Source: Bradysia coprophila
Lineage: Eukaryota > Arthropoda > Insecta > Diptera > Sciaridae
Reading direction: 5' to 3'
Length of the DNA: 64,000 nt
Assembly (NCBI RefSeq): GCF_014529535.1
Contig: NW_023503616.1
Span: forward strand, 3,968,001 to 4,032,000
The notes under the pieces were generated by a model that had not been told where the DNA came from, ran no database searches, and worked only from the letters and a program-made list of their open reading frames with translations. Shown in pieces: positions 1 through 9,495 of this stretch (position 1 is its first letter; each line of letters begins with the position of its first letter). Both the position numbers and the translations under genes were made by a program.

Positions 1-120
1 TCACTATAAATATAGTTGTCAAATAGAGACTAAAGTCAAAGTTAAAGGAGTGTCTTGTAATGAACAGATTATTTTGAAACGCTTTCGGCGAACTAAAATT
101 TGAAACAGCTATGTTGCAGC

Positions 121-589
121 TTCCCGGATACTCCGGTAAATAAATGTAATTGATGGAAATACAAGAAATGTATGGAGTTATAAGGAATTGACCGGAATTG
201 ACTGGGAATACGTAAAATTGATGGAATTATCGGAATTTATCGGAATCGACTTAAAACACGTGAAATTGATGGAATTATGAGGAATTGACCGGAATTGACT
301 GGAAATACGTGAAATTGATGGAATTATAAGTAATTGACTGGAAATACAGTAATACATTGTAAGGGAATTGAAAGTAAATTAGACTAAAATACAGATAAGT
401 ATGATGATCGGAAAAAAGTAACAAGAATTTCCGATCATCATACTTATCCTTATTTACTTTCGATTCCTTGCAATTTAACGTATTTTCAGCCAATTTCGGT
501 CAATTCCTTACAATTCCATCAATTTCTCGTATTTCCATCAATTTCTCATATTTCCATCAATTACAATTATTTACCGGATACTCGGGCAA
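121..589. repeat. Foldback element built of short AT-rich repeats
   Basis: The outer ends are inverted copies of each other: a stretch reading CCGGTAAATAAATGTAATTG on the left returns as its near reverse complement at about 556-585. Between them the left arm is made of about three degenerate ~50 bp units containing GGAATTGACCGGAATTGACT and GAAATTGATGGAATTAT. The right arm carries the inverse. At the centre, 394-414 and 428-448 are perfect 21 bp inverted copies separated by 13 bases. This looks like a non-autonomous foldback or MITE. No coding capacity was seen and no family is assigned. A short minus-strand open frame across it is a by-product of the repeats. Confidence 0.75.
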
Positions 590-858
590 TTTCTTTAAGG
601 ATGTGTAGTCAATTAACCCGAGTCGGTTATCCCTCGTACATATATTGAGAAAAAACACAGTGCTATACGCAATTGGTTGTAAATGTTCCATTCGAGAGAC
701 CTTAAGTTCTACTTCCACCATCTCTTTCAGATATCAGAATCATTTTTAGTTTTGATTTTTGCTTCGAAACTTATTAATCAGGGTCTGATTCGCAGGGGTA
801 CTTCCTCATTTCCTTACGTATTTACGATTTTTTTTTAAAACCATACCGATCGTTGATT

Positions 859-2180
859 TTAATTCGTTATCCCATTGGAAATGGTTGCAATTTTGTTCTG
901 TCTATCCTTAAGTTCAACATCCTTCTTTAACACTTTTCTAAATATTTTTAGGAGATCAGAGAAACCCTTTCTGTAAGACTCGTTGTACATCCAATAGATA
1001 ATGGGGTTCCAGCAACAACTAAACAAAAGACGTCTGTAAGTAATTGGTAATTTATAAATCTATAAGCAGTTTTATACCTGCTGAATGCCAACCACATAAC
1101 AATCAGAAATGACACTGATTCGGTGCAGGGTCTTTTGTGTTGAGAGCCTTTGACGAAATAGTAAATATTAACGACGAAGAATGGCAACCAACAAATGATG
1201 AAAACTACAACAGCTGCAATGATCATTCTAATAGTTCTCCATTTTTGGAGTAAGATTGCGTCTTTTTGTCCTAGCGTAGTGGTGTCGTCGAGTTTACGTT
1301 TCCACACTGTATATATGATGAGATCCATTTAATCGTCGGTATATCTGGTAATCTGCGAAGATTTTCTCACCTTTTACAACAATTGCCCCATATACTACGC
1401 TGATTATTAAGAATGGTACCCAAAAATGAGCCAAATTTGCGACAATCAACAACACATTCTGTGACTTTTCATCGCGTAAATGGAAGATATCAAATGCTTT
1501 GGCGAGTTCACAATGAATGAGTCTGCCATTCGGGGAAAAATATCTCTGATAAGCAAGACTGGGAGCTGTAAAAACAACCAAAGCTGTAGCAGCAAGCCAA
1601 ATAGCAATGATAGATTTAGTGACACGACGAATTGGATGGTGTTTAACTTTCTGAACATGAACGAAAGGAAAGAAGACTGCGGTGAAACGATCCAAAGCCA
1701 CAGCAAACATTGTGACAGACGACACCTGTTAAAAGGACACAATACACTTTATGGCAATTGGTTAAAATCAAGATTAATTCCAATCAGCTCGAACTAAGAG
1801 AAGAGTCAATAGTTTACCTGAAACGTAATCAACCACACTGTCTTATTAGCCAGACACCACATATTGCTCCCCGTTCCTGAAATGACAACGTCCGAGCACG
1901 CAAGAAGTCCTGTGAAGTAAGTGAACGCACAAAGAAAATCTGCTACAGCCATATTCGCCAGCAAAATGTGTACAAAATTTTGCATTTTCTTGTTGGTTCC
2001 AACAACATACACAATCATAAAATTATCGAAAAGGGCTATGGCACCGATGAGGGAATAAAAAATCAGGAATAACTGATTTTGTACATATCCAGACGATGGA
2101 TCAATGTTTATCAGCTCTCCATCAACTGGTTTAATCGAGGTGAAGCTGTAGTCTTCCGTGACGTTCTGGGTTCTATCCAT
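859..2180 (-). CDS. Class A (rhodopsin-like) G protein-coupled receptor, probable neuropeptide receptor
   Basis: Spliced from four exons: 2180-1818, 1725-1371, 1306-1078 and 1018-859, giving 368 residues ending in TAA. All three introns (92, 64 and 59 bp) are GT-AG and keep frame. Seen in the protein: an N-glycosylation site (NVT) at residue 6; TM1 near 37-61 with DN in place of the usual GN; TM2 with LANMAVAD (74-81); DRF at 133-135 as the DRY motif after TM3; CWLP at 278-281 in TM6; NPIIY at 320-324 in TM7; and a basic cytoplasmic tail. A Trp-Cys pair precedes TM3. Receptors with this plan signal through heterotrimeric G proteins at the plasma membrane. The ligand cannot be read from the sequence. 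The ATG at 2180 is chosen because upstream in-frame codons lack an ATG. The closest Drosophila orthologue was not identified. Confidence 0.9.
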
Positions 2181-4015
2181 TTTTAATTTATTGTCCTCAA
2201 GTTTGAATTTGAATTGTTCTGTTAATTGCACACTTTAAAAAGTACCAACATCAGATTCACTAAAACGTTTCCAAATAAATTCGTTACTTACAGAGCGAAA
2301 GTGAATCGAGACCGAAATCTGTTCACATTTTATAATCTCCTCATTTATCCAGAATACAGAATAGGTTACGCAGGGAATAGTACATTACTGTCTTGCCGGG
2401 ATATTTGTTGAGACAACACGCTTCCCAGTGAGGCAGTACACAATTTTGTTTTCTTACCTGGAGAAAACATGAAAATCCGGTAAAACCGTATTTTCTGGGC
2501 TCAATCAAACAAAATAAAATTTGGAAAATAAAGCTTGGTCCGTACTTATTCTCGATAATTTATTGTAGTCGGTCTTATCACTTAAGTTCTGATGTGTGTA
2601 TTTCCAAGTTATCTTGTGATTAATGTATGCAACGTCATATCAACAATGTTGATTCAACATGAATTGCAATCAAAAGAACAGTGTGTACTTGGCCCTGAAC
2701 AGAAAATCTTAACTTTGATGAATCAGGAAAGCAAGATCGCTCGAATCTGCATATGGTTGATAGTGTCTTAGCTAACGATATAATTCTGTTTTGACGATCA
2801 TGTATAGTTATGTTTCGTATTTATTTCTTGTCTTTTTGTTGAATTCAGCAAATATTGTCGGAACGTGAGTTATAAAAAATAAGATTTATAATCAGTGTGT
2901 CTCGTCTTGGTTCAAGTTTTCATATCATTTAATATTGTGAAGGTGTGGCTGGTTATTGAAAAAATAAATAGCAAAAAATTAACATTTCCAATAGTCCTCT
3001 TCTCTTCAATTTTTTTTATTTTCTTTGTTCATTTACGTCTTCGGTTATGGTCGCTTATCATTCAGGCAATTTAAGCTCTTTTTTATCGTTTATCCAATCT
3101 TATATCACTTTCAAAGACGTCACAGTATTTCTTCTCCTTCCACAGTTTTTCCAAAACTTTATTTAACCGGCGTGCTACAAAAACTTTTAAGTTTCAATCT
3201 TCTTTCGTAGACATAATTTCCACTTAAAGAATAGAGAATATCCGTGCAGGGGATCAAATGATAACTTTCATCATTTTATCCTATTTCAGTAGAGTCCACC
3301 CAACTCAAGCTGTGTAACAATGTGGGATGTGTTGAATGTAAGATAAAATGACAAAAGTTATAGCTTTGATAAGGATAATTCCCGGTGAATAAGATGAAAG
3401 TATGAATGTGAAAAGAATCACGGAATCACTTGTAGTCAAACATGTATGCACCGTAAATGCGGATTCTGCAATAAAATGTATTGAAAGATAAGTCCACGCA
3501 CTGCGGAAACGCAATAAGGAATCACTGCTATCAAATTCAACTTTATACACATCGGTATTTAGCGAAACGTGTGTTTATTATTGCGATGTTGAAATAAAAC
3601 TGAGCTCATGTTCAAACTCGTTCGTTTACAGAATGGTTAGGTACTTGCTTGTTTATGCAGATGACCAAATGTTTATAGCTCTGTATGCTAAACAGGCTTT
3701 GCTTGATGACGTTGACTAAGACGAACGTGCACAGCATAGTCGAGAAGACGAGAACCGACCCTGTTCAGCTAAGTCTTAGGGTGTCTCGTTCGTGTCGCGT
3801 TTTAGAACGTGATTTTTCATTGCATTGGGAAAAATTCCTATGGTCCCGAAAACTACGAAAAATTACTTTACGGAAATGTGAGCTAATTGAACTTATAATT
3901 TCTCGTAGACGGTATTTATCTCAACATTATAAAACAAAATCCTTTTGAGTTATTACGTGTTACGGCATGTTTCATTTTCATTTACATTGCCTAATCACGT
4001 AAAGCATTGTACTTA
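2181..4015. other. Intergenic, no gene seen
   Basis: Only short AT-rich open frames without family features are present. One imperfect inverted repeat is listed separately at 3252-3371. The promoter and 5' UTR of the receptor should lie in the left part, but no clear core promoter motif was recognised. Confidence 0.6.
3252..3371. repeat. Imperfect inverted repeat, ~120 bp
   Basis: A stretch containing ATAACTTTCATCATTTTATC at 3261-3280 is mirrored by GATAAAATGACAAAAGTTAT at 3343-3362, and the pairing extends weakly outward (GATCAAA against TTTGAT). It could be a decayed MITE. The arms are too mismatched and the loop too large to argue for a microRNA precursor. Confidence 0.4.
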
Positions 4016-4114
4016 CGAGGTTCCAAGTTGTCATTTGACAAGTGGCGAATACAGCCCTCCCCTTGGGGTCGGGCTGTAACACCCCACTTATCAAATAAAC
4101 AACTTGGAACCTCG
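4016..4114. mobile_element. Short palindromic MITE
   Basis: A ~99 bp near-complete palindrome. The ends are CGAGGTTCCAAGTTGT and its exact reverse complement, and pairing continues through TTTGAcAAGTGG to a GC-rich centre containing CAGCCC, CCCCTTGGGG and GGGCTG. It has no coding capacity. The compact hairpin is typical of a deletion-derived DNA transposon. No target-site duplication was clear. Confidence 0.65.
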
Positions 4115-4592
4115 GAAGCAATATACTATTCCAATTTTCATTATGTTGAAGAACGTAATTTATATAGTAATGGAAACTCTAATTATTGTCTTGTTGTTTC
4201 CAAATGTTCAATTTTTAGTACAAACACGAATCATATGCAGTGATAAATTGTAATTTCATATTGTAGTAAAATGTAAGGAAATATTTTTTTTAGCCAAGTA
4301 CTAACTAAGAACTAACGTAACGATTGAGTAGACACTTGAAAAATACATCGATGGAATAAACTATCTATTTCCACTTTGTTGTCCTTAGAACCGTTGCTCC
4401 AGTAATTTCGATTTACTCTAAACCCGCCACCTTGTTTTCTGTCTATTAAACTTGTCTTTCCAAAATTATATTTTGGGTTTCGTATAAAGGCTATACGAGA
4501 AATTAAATTAAGAATTGGAAAAATTGGAAATTAAAAAAAAACTTTTATTTATCCCAAACATCATTTTACCATTCCTGTGATTCCGTTGCGTT
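4115..4592. other. Intergenic, no gene seen
   Basis: AT-rich sequence between two transposon remnants. No coding region, RNA gene or clear repeat was recognised. Confidence 0.55.
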
Positions 4593-4599
4593 TTAAATA

Positions 4600-5206
4600 G
4601 GGATGGAAGACGTTCAAAATTATCGATAATATCAATCGAAAGAAATTATCGATAATCGATTAGTCAAAGGCAGTCAATTTTCAGCATAAATTAGCTTCAG
4701 CTGTTTTTCAGCTGATCCATACAAACAATCACAACCGTTTATACGTCTTTATACGGTTTTACCACTATCATGCGCGTGCGTGTAGCAGCTTCAACCGTAT
4801 GAACAAGGAAAACCAGTTTTGATTGTATGTGTGGATCAGCTGAAAAACAGCTGAAGCAAATTTATGCTGAAAATTGACTGCCTTTGACTGTATCGTTATC
4901 GATAATTTGATAATTATCGATAATTATCAAAATATCGAAATTCGATAATTATAAAATATCGATATTTTGATATTTATCTGAAAATTCATGATAATATACC
5001 GATATATCGGAATATACCGATAAATATCGGAATTTTGGACCGAAATATCGATATATCGAATTATCGATATCTTGATAATTATCAAAATATCAATAATTAT
5101 CGATTATCGATATTTTTTTGATAACTTTCGATAAAAAAAGTCGATAATTATCGATTATAGATAATCGATAATTATCGATAATCATTATCATTATCGCCCA
5201 TGCCTA
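4600..5206. mobile_element. hAT-like non-autonomous element rich in TATCGATA
   Basis: The left end is TAGGGATGG and the right end is the inverse, CCCATGCCTA. The element is flanked by a direct repeat TTTTAAA (4593-4599 and 5207-5213) that reads as a target-site duplication close to the 8 bp typical of hAT elements. The interior, apart from a nested insertion at 4661-4892, consists of many overlapping copies of TATCGATA, ATCGATAAT and ATAATTATCGAT in both orientations. The TATCGATA core matches the DRE site bound by DREF in Drosophila; any such binding here is only an inference. No transposase frame is present. Confidence 0.65.
4661..4892. mobile_element. TA-flanked MITE, family A, copy 1 (nested)
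   Basis: The terminal inverted repeats read AGTCAAAGGCAGTCAATTTT and the reverse complement, ending GACTGCCTTTGACTGTA. Inside these, CAGCTGTTTTTCAGCTGATC is mirrored by GATCAGCTGAAAAACAGCTG. Together the arms cover about 60 bp each around a ~110 bp centre. Two more copies lie at 27872-28004 and 48986-49205. CAGT termini next to TA suggest a Tc1/mariner-type origin. This copy sits inside the TATCGATA-rich element, so it inserted later. Confidence 0.8.
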
Positions 5207-5213
5207 TTTTAAA

Positions 5214-6090
5214 GTGTGCAGGTCTGAACTTGCTAGTTTTTCTGAATAATTTCCTATTCATTTTCAAAATAAACATAGTAATTTGTTGATGGAATTAGGG
5301 AAAAAAATTCCTAGTTTGCAGTAGTTGAGATTTTTTAATGGTTCCGAATCCGAATCTATTACTTCTTTTGTTCAAAGATTCGCCTAGTGTTTTACACAGA
5401 ATCTTTTACATATTAGTGCCAACATACTTTCTACTAAATAATGCATTACCATTAAACTGGAGTCAATGATTATTTTTCTCATTGCTGCCAATAACAGATG
5501 ATTATCCGTTTCTGAAAGGGAAGCGACAGCCTTCCATCTTGTCTATTTGTTTATTTCGTCGAAGACGACGACTCGTTTTTTTCGTTGGTGTATGGTGATG
5601 GTGTATGCACATATAGGAAATGCAAATTTTAATTAAAATGTAAATTTTTCTTGGCACTGCATGTAAAGAAACATAATTTTATTGCAAATGTCGGCAGACA
5701 GTGGTTATGAGGAAAAAATGATTTAATTAATTTATCAAGAATGACCTTGATCTTGTGAATGTTTTTAGAAATTTAAATTTAAGTGCAACAAACACACTTA
5801 GTTCCATATTAGTAAATCAATCCACGTTTTCAAGCAACGTTCAGCAAAAAAATTGATACTACTCAACCAGCGACTAATATGAGCGGTATTTATCACAGAA
5901 GCAATGGTGTGTGTCCCTTAAATTTAGGATACCGTGAAGTGTTCTGAAGAGCTTAATTTGAATTATTAAAAAGATTTAATTTTTCATATTTTATGTGTAT
6001 TTATCAACACTGACTGTGTACACATTACACTTTGAAGGTTTCACAGTGTGAAGATTATGAAGACAAACAATATTTAAAAAAATCCACTCC
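5214..6090. other. Intergenic, no gene seen
   Basis: AT-rich sequence. It contains one copy (about 5479-5520) of a dispersed motif with core ATAACAGATGATTAT, also found elsewhere in the window. The left edge is near the transposon, and the right edge is the 3' flank of the small heat-shock gene. Confidence 0.55.
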
Positions 6091-6612
6091 TTAATCCCAA
6101 TGCGACGGACGGAACGTTTGAACAACGGGAACGTGTCTTACATTCGGCAGAATTGTCGGATATTCTGGATATGCTGTGACGGTGAGAATGCCATCGGTAG
6201 AGAGGGTCGAATTAACATCTCTTATTTTAAACACTTTAGCCAAATCGAATCGACGTTCGAATTTGCGCGCAACATATCCGTCAATTTGTGGACGTTTATC
6301 GTGTCTTCCTTCGATCACAATCGAGTTGTTAACAACTTTCACCGAAATTTCGTACGATTTGAAATGACGCACGTCGAGGGAAACTTGGAAAATGTCTTTG
6401 GTGACATGAACTTCACGCTCCATGCCGTCCAAATTAGACCAATTCGAATCCATCCATGGACGGACACTACCAGTTGAACTGCAAATGGAGCGGTAAATGG
6501 CCCATGATGCAGGAGTGGGTAGTAAATCGCTAGGTGTGATGTCTGTGTTGAAACGAACACGACGTTTGAAATCCAACCAGTCGTTATCGTAGTCGTACGG
6601 AACAAGAGACAT
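6091..6612 (-). CDS. Small heat-shock protein (alpha-crystallin/Hsp20 family)
   Basis: An intronless frame of 173 residues from ATG to TAA, the usual size for insect sHSPs, which are often single-exon. The alpha-crystallin domain runs from about residue 65 to 150: it starts near EREVHVTKDIFQVSLDV, has VVNNSIVIEGRHDKR in the middle and the family's hallmark DGILTVTAYP near the end. A C-terminal VPVV can serve as the I/V-x-I/V oligomerisation tail. The N-terminal part is aromatic-rich with several Trp, as expected. Family members are ATP-independent holdases in cytosol or nucleus that form oligomers and bind unfolding proteins. No convincing heat-shock element array was recognised upstream, so inducibility is open. 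Which Drosophila sHSP is closest was not determined. Confidence 0.93.
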   Translation of the reverse strand: MSLVPYDYDNDWLDFKRRVRFNTDITPSDLLPTPASWAIYRSICSSTGSVRPWMDSNWSNLDGMEREVHVTKDIFQVSLDVRHFKSYEISVKVVNNSIVIEGRHDKRPQIDGYVARKFERRFDLAKVFKIRDVNSTLSTDGILTVTAYPEYPTILPNVRHVPVVQTFRPSHWD

Positions 6613-9464
6613 TTTGTTTTGCTTCTTTCGTTCACTAGTTTCTTTTTTAGTATAAAATTAATTTGTCTGCCTGTCTTGCCTGACAGTCAAATAAGTAATT
6701 TGAAAAATGGTATGTATGAAACTAATTAGTTTGGCAAGTGGGTCATCGTATTTATACCAAACATAATATGCATAGATCACCTTGAATTTATCAACGCTTT
6801 ATTCCGGGACACTATACATACTACGACAGTTTCGACGAGTTAAATATAGTCGATTCGCAATATTTTGTAATTACATGACGGTCAATTACAGAATCATATC
6901 TTATGCAATGTTTTGATTCATTTATTTGACCGGTGATTATACCCACGTACGGGTTACGAATGAGCAAGTGTAGTCAACGTTTTCTTGTACATTTGTTGTT
7001 TGTACTTCGATAATAAAAAGACGATTAGTGTGAAAGAAGAGAAGACGAGGAGAGTTGTAATGCCAGCAAAATAAGATGTGAAAATCACATATGCCAAGAA
7101 AATATGAGTACAATGTTTGTGGAAAATGTTTGACCAACGGAAAGCACTTTTTCCGTACTTTTTCAGCGAACACAAACATTTTTTGTGCACCGGACAACTG
7201 AAATACGACATATTTTGCAGTGATTTTTCGTTGATAAATGTCAGTTTTTCCCGACCTTCTTTTCTTTACGACTTTATGTGCGTGAAAGTGCACGAACTTT
7301 TCCATGACTATACGATTGATCAAATTTAATATGGTGAATATGAAGTGTGTATATTTTAAAGTAAATTGATGTGCTTTGTCTATTTCAGTTGTCCGATGTT
7401 TTGTGTTATTGTTCGTAGCTCGACAGGAAATGGATTTTTTCAGTAGACGTCCTAATTTTCCTTACTCGCTTCGCTCGTCATTTCCTGATTTGATATATCA
7501 AAATACCACTCTAATGTTTTTGATCCATGCGAAATGACTGAACAATGGGAACAGAATTAGTTATTTGGAATATATTTTGGACAACTGATTTTACGCTATT
7601 TATCTTGTCGTAGTCCGACCGAAGTTAGTTATTAAAAACACAGAACTGAATCGTGCGAGTCCCCTTTTTATGCATGTTGTATATTGCTAATTACATGTTA
7701 CCTAAAGATATTTTCCTGCTTTGTTGTTTCCTCACCTGAACTGTTTTTATTGAACAATTGAACTACGAGATGATTCATTGAAAAATGTTTTTTCTATTAG
7801 TAACTGCGACGCAACGGATATATAGACAATTTGTCTATGAGAAATCAATCACCACTACAATAACTAATGCAACGAAACTAAATCATGAACTCGCCAATCT
7901 ATTATTGTGCGATCCGAATTAGATTGAAATTAGTCATTTTTGTTGTGGTGCGCCAAATAGATTTCAAGGTAGCCAATGCAACATGCAGTTTCTCTTTTCT
8001 ACGTGTTTGAGCTAATGCATGTAGTGAACTTACACACAATATTTAAAATCTGACATTATTACGAACAAAACAGTCAAATAAAAAAATCTTCAAAAAGTTG
8101 ATGGACCTTTCTGAGCAATCCCGGAGTAGTTAATTAGAGTAGCGATGAAGTGAATTTAAAAAAATAGTGTGCTAGTGGGTGCCGTAGATCAATTTTTTGA
8201 GGAGATAAAAAATGAAGAATTGAACATCTCGAATCAGCAACTGTTCATTAAGTGTATCAACAAGTGTATCAGCAATTTATCGTTTAAAATACTGACTGAT
8301 TTCCAACCAATTTCTAAATAGATTCCTCAACTTAATCTCGACCAAACAATCACTGATTTTGACATGCGAAGCTCGTCGAAGTCGTACGGACGCACACACT
8401 TGCATATTTGTACTGGCCAAATTATCATTAAATGAAGACTAGGAGATAAATTGAAGAATTTCAAAATTTTCTGTCTATGACCAAAAATTAAATTTTTTCT
8501 TGTAATTGGACTTGCGTCACGCTCTTCTAACGCGAGACCATGATTGTTTTCAAGATTGTTTGCAGAGAAGCACGTATCACACCTGCACATGGACTATCAA
8601 ATGATCATTCAACATTCTTCCAATTATTTTATCTGTTAGTGCGAAAAGTGTCGACATTACCTATCTGTCTTTAGGGAGGTAAAGTGGGTTCTCGCACACG
8701 CAGATAATAGTATGTTGTGTTACAAGTATTGTAATTTTGATTTTTTCAGCACTAGACCCAAGTTTTCCTTACGAGCGGAGCGAAGAAGTCGAGGCTTGCC
8801 GAGACTGATAGTGACAAGTGTGTACTCTATTTTATCAAATAAGCGAAAACGAGACAACAACATAGACCTGAAGTGTAATTTTTAAATTATTCTTCTTGTT
8901 AAGTAATTTTGACATCCGAACACCGCGCGTATGTGATAAAATATCTGACTGCTTCCAAATTTTTATTTTGGCCAATGAAAAGGTAATGACCCGAGCTGTA
9001 AGCAAGTGCTTTAATCCCACGTGCCTAAATGACAAAATTAAATTCTCAGAAAATTTGGACATTTTTAATGTTAAAGACTGTATTTTAGTGTGTTTTTATA
9101 CAACTTCTGAATACGAAAACAGACACGCACTTATTCTAAAACCTTCAAATGAAACTTAATGCTTTTCCACCTGCTATAAGTCACAGAAGCGTCAAGGATT
9201 TATTTTTTTGAAATTGGTTATGGCTTCTAGGGTCGAACGGGAAATGCATCCGATTTCGGTAGGGGGTTTTTTGAAAAGAATCTCTCTGTACTTTGTGCTG
9301 TCTATTATTTTCTTCAGTATATTGTTCATGAATCCATTTGGCGCCTAACTGGGGATGTTTATGGTGTAAACAACAGGTCTCAATGGAAGATTACATACTT
9401 CTTCTTTTTTCGAACTGAACTCAAATGATAGACTAAAAATGATAGAACACATCTCATTAAATAA
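6613..9464. other. Intergenic, no gene seen
   Basis: The right-hand boundary is the poly(A) signal of the P450 gene. Open frames at 6937-7323 and nearby lack any family feature, and overlapping frames on both strands suggest chance. Contains a repeat fragment at 8705-8935. A short piece at 7455-7485 (TTTTCCTTACTCGCTTCGCT) resembles part of the same repeat. Confidence 0.55.
8705..8935. mobile_element. Fragment related to the 38.2-39.2 kb foldback
   Basis: The first ~75 bases, beginning TAATAGTATGTTGTGTTAC, match the left end of the foldback at 38215. The following ~150 bases match, in inverted orientation, the segment at 38991-39160, including GAGGCTTGCCGAGACTGATA and GACATCCGAAC. The right end reads GCGCGTATGT, the inverse of ACATACGCGC at 38992-39001. 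The copy therefore defines a shorter version of the same repeat lacking the long hairpin. Confidence 0.7.
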
Positions 9465-9470
9465 TTTATT
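9465..9470 (-). promoter_or_regulatory. Probable poly(A) signal of the P450 gene
   Basis: AATAAA on the minus strand, about 25 bases after the stop codon of the P450. The distance is short but usable. Confidence 0.55.
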
Positions 9471-9495
9471 CGGAAAATCAATGTTTCAAACAACA

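Noticed and set aside
1480..1797. A 105-codon plus-strand frame opposite the receptor gene
   Set aside because: Overlaps receptor exon 2, which has all the family motifs in the minus frame.
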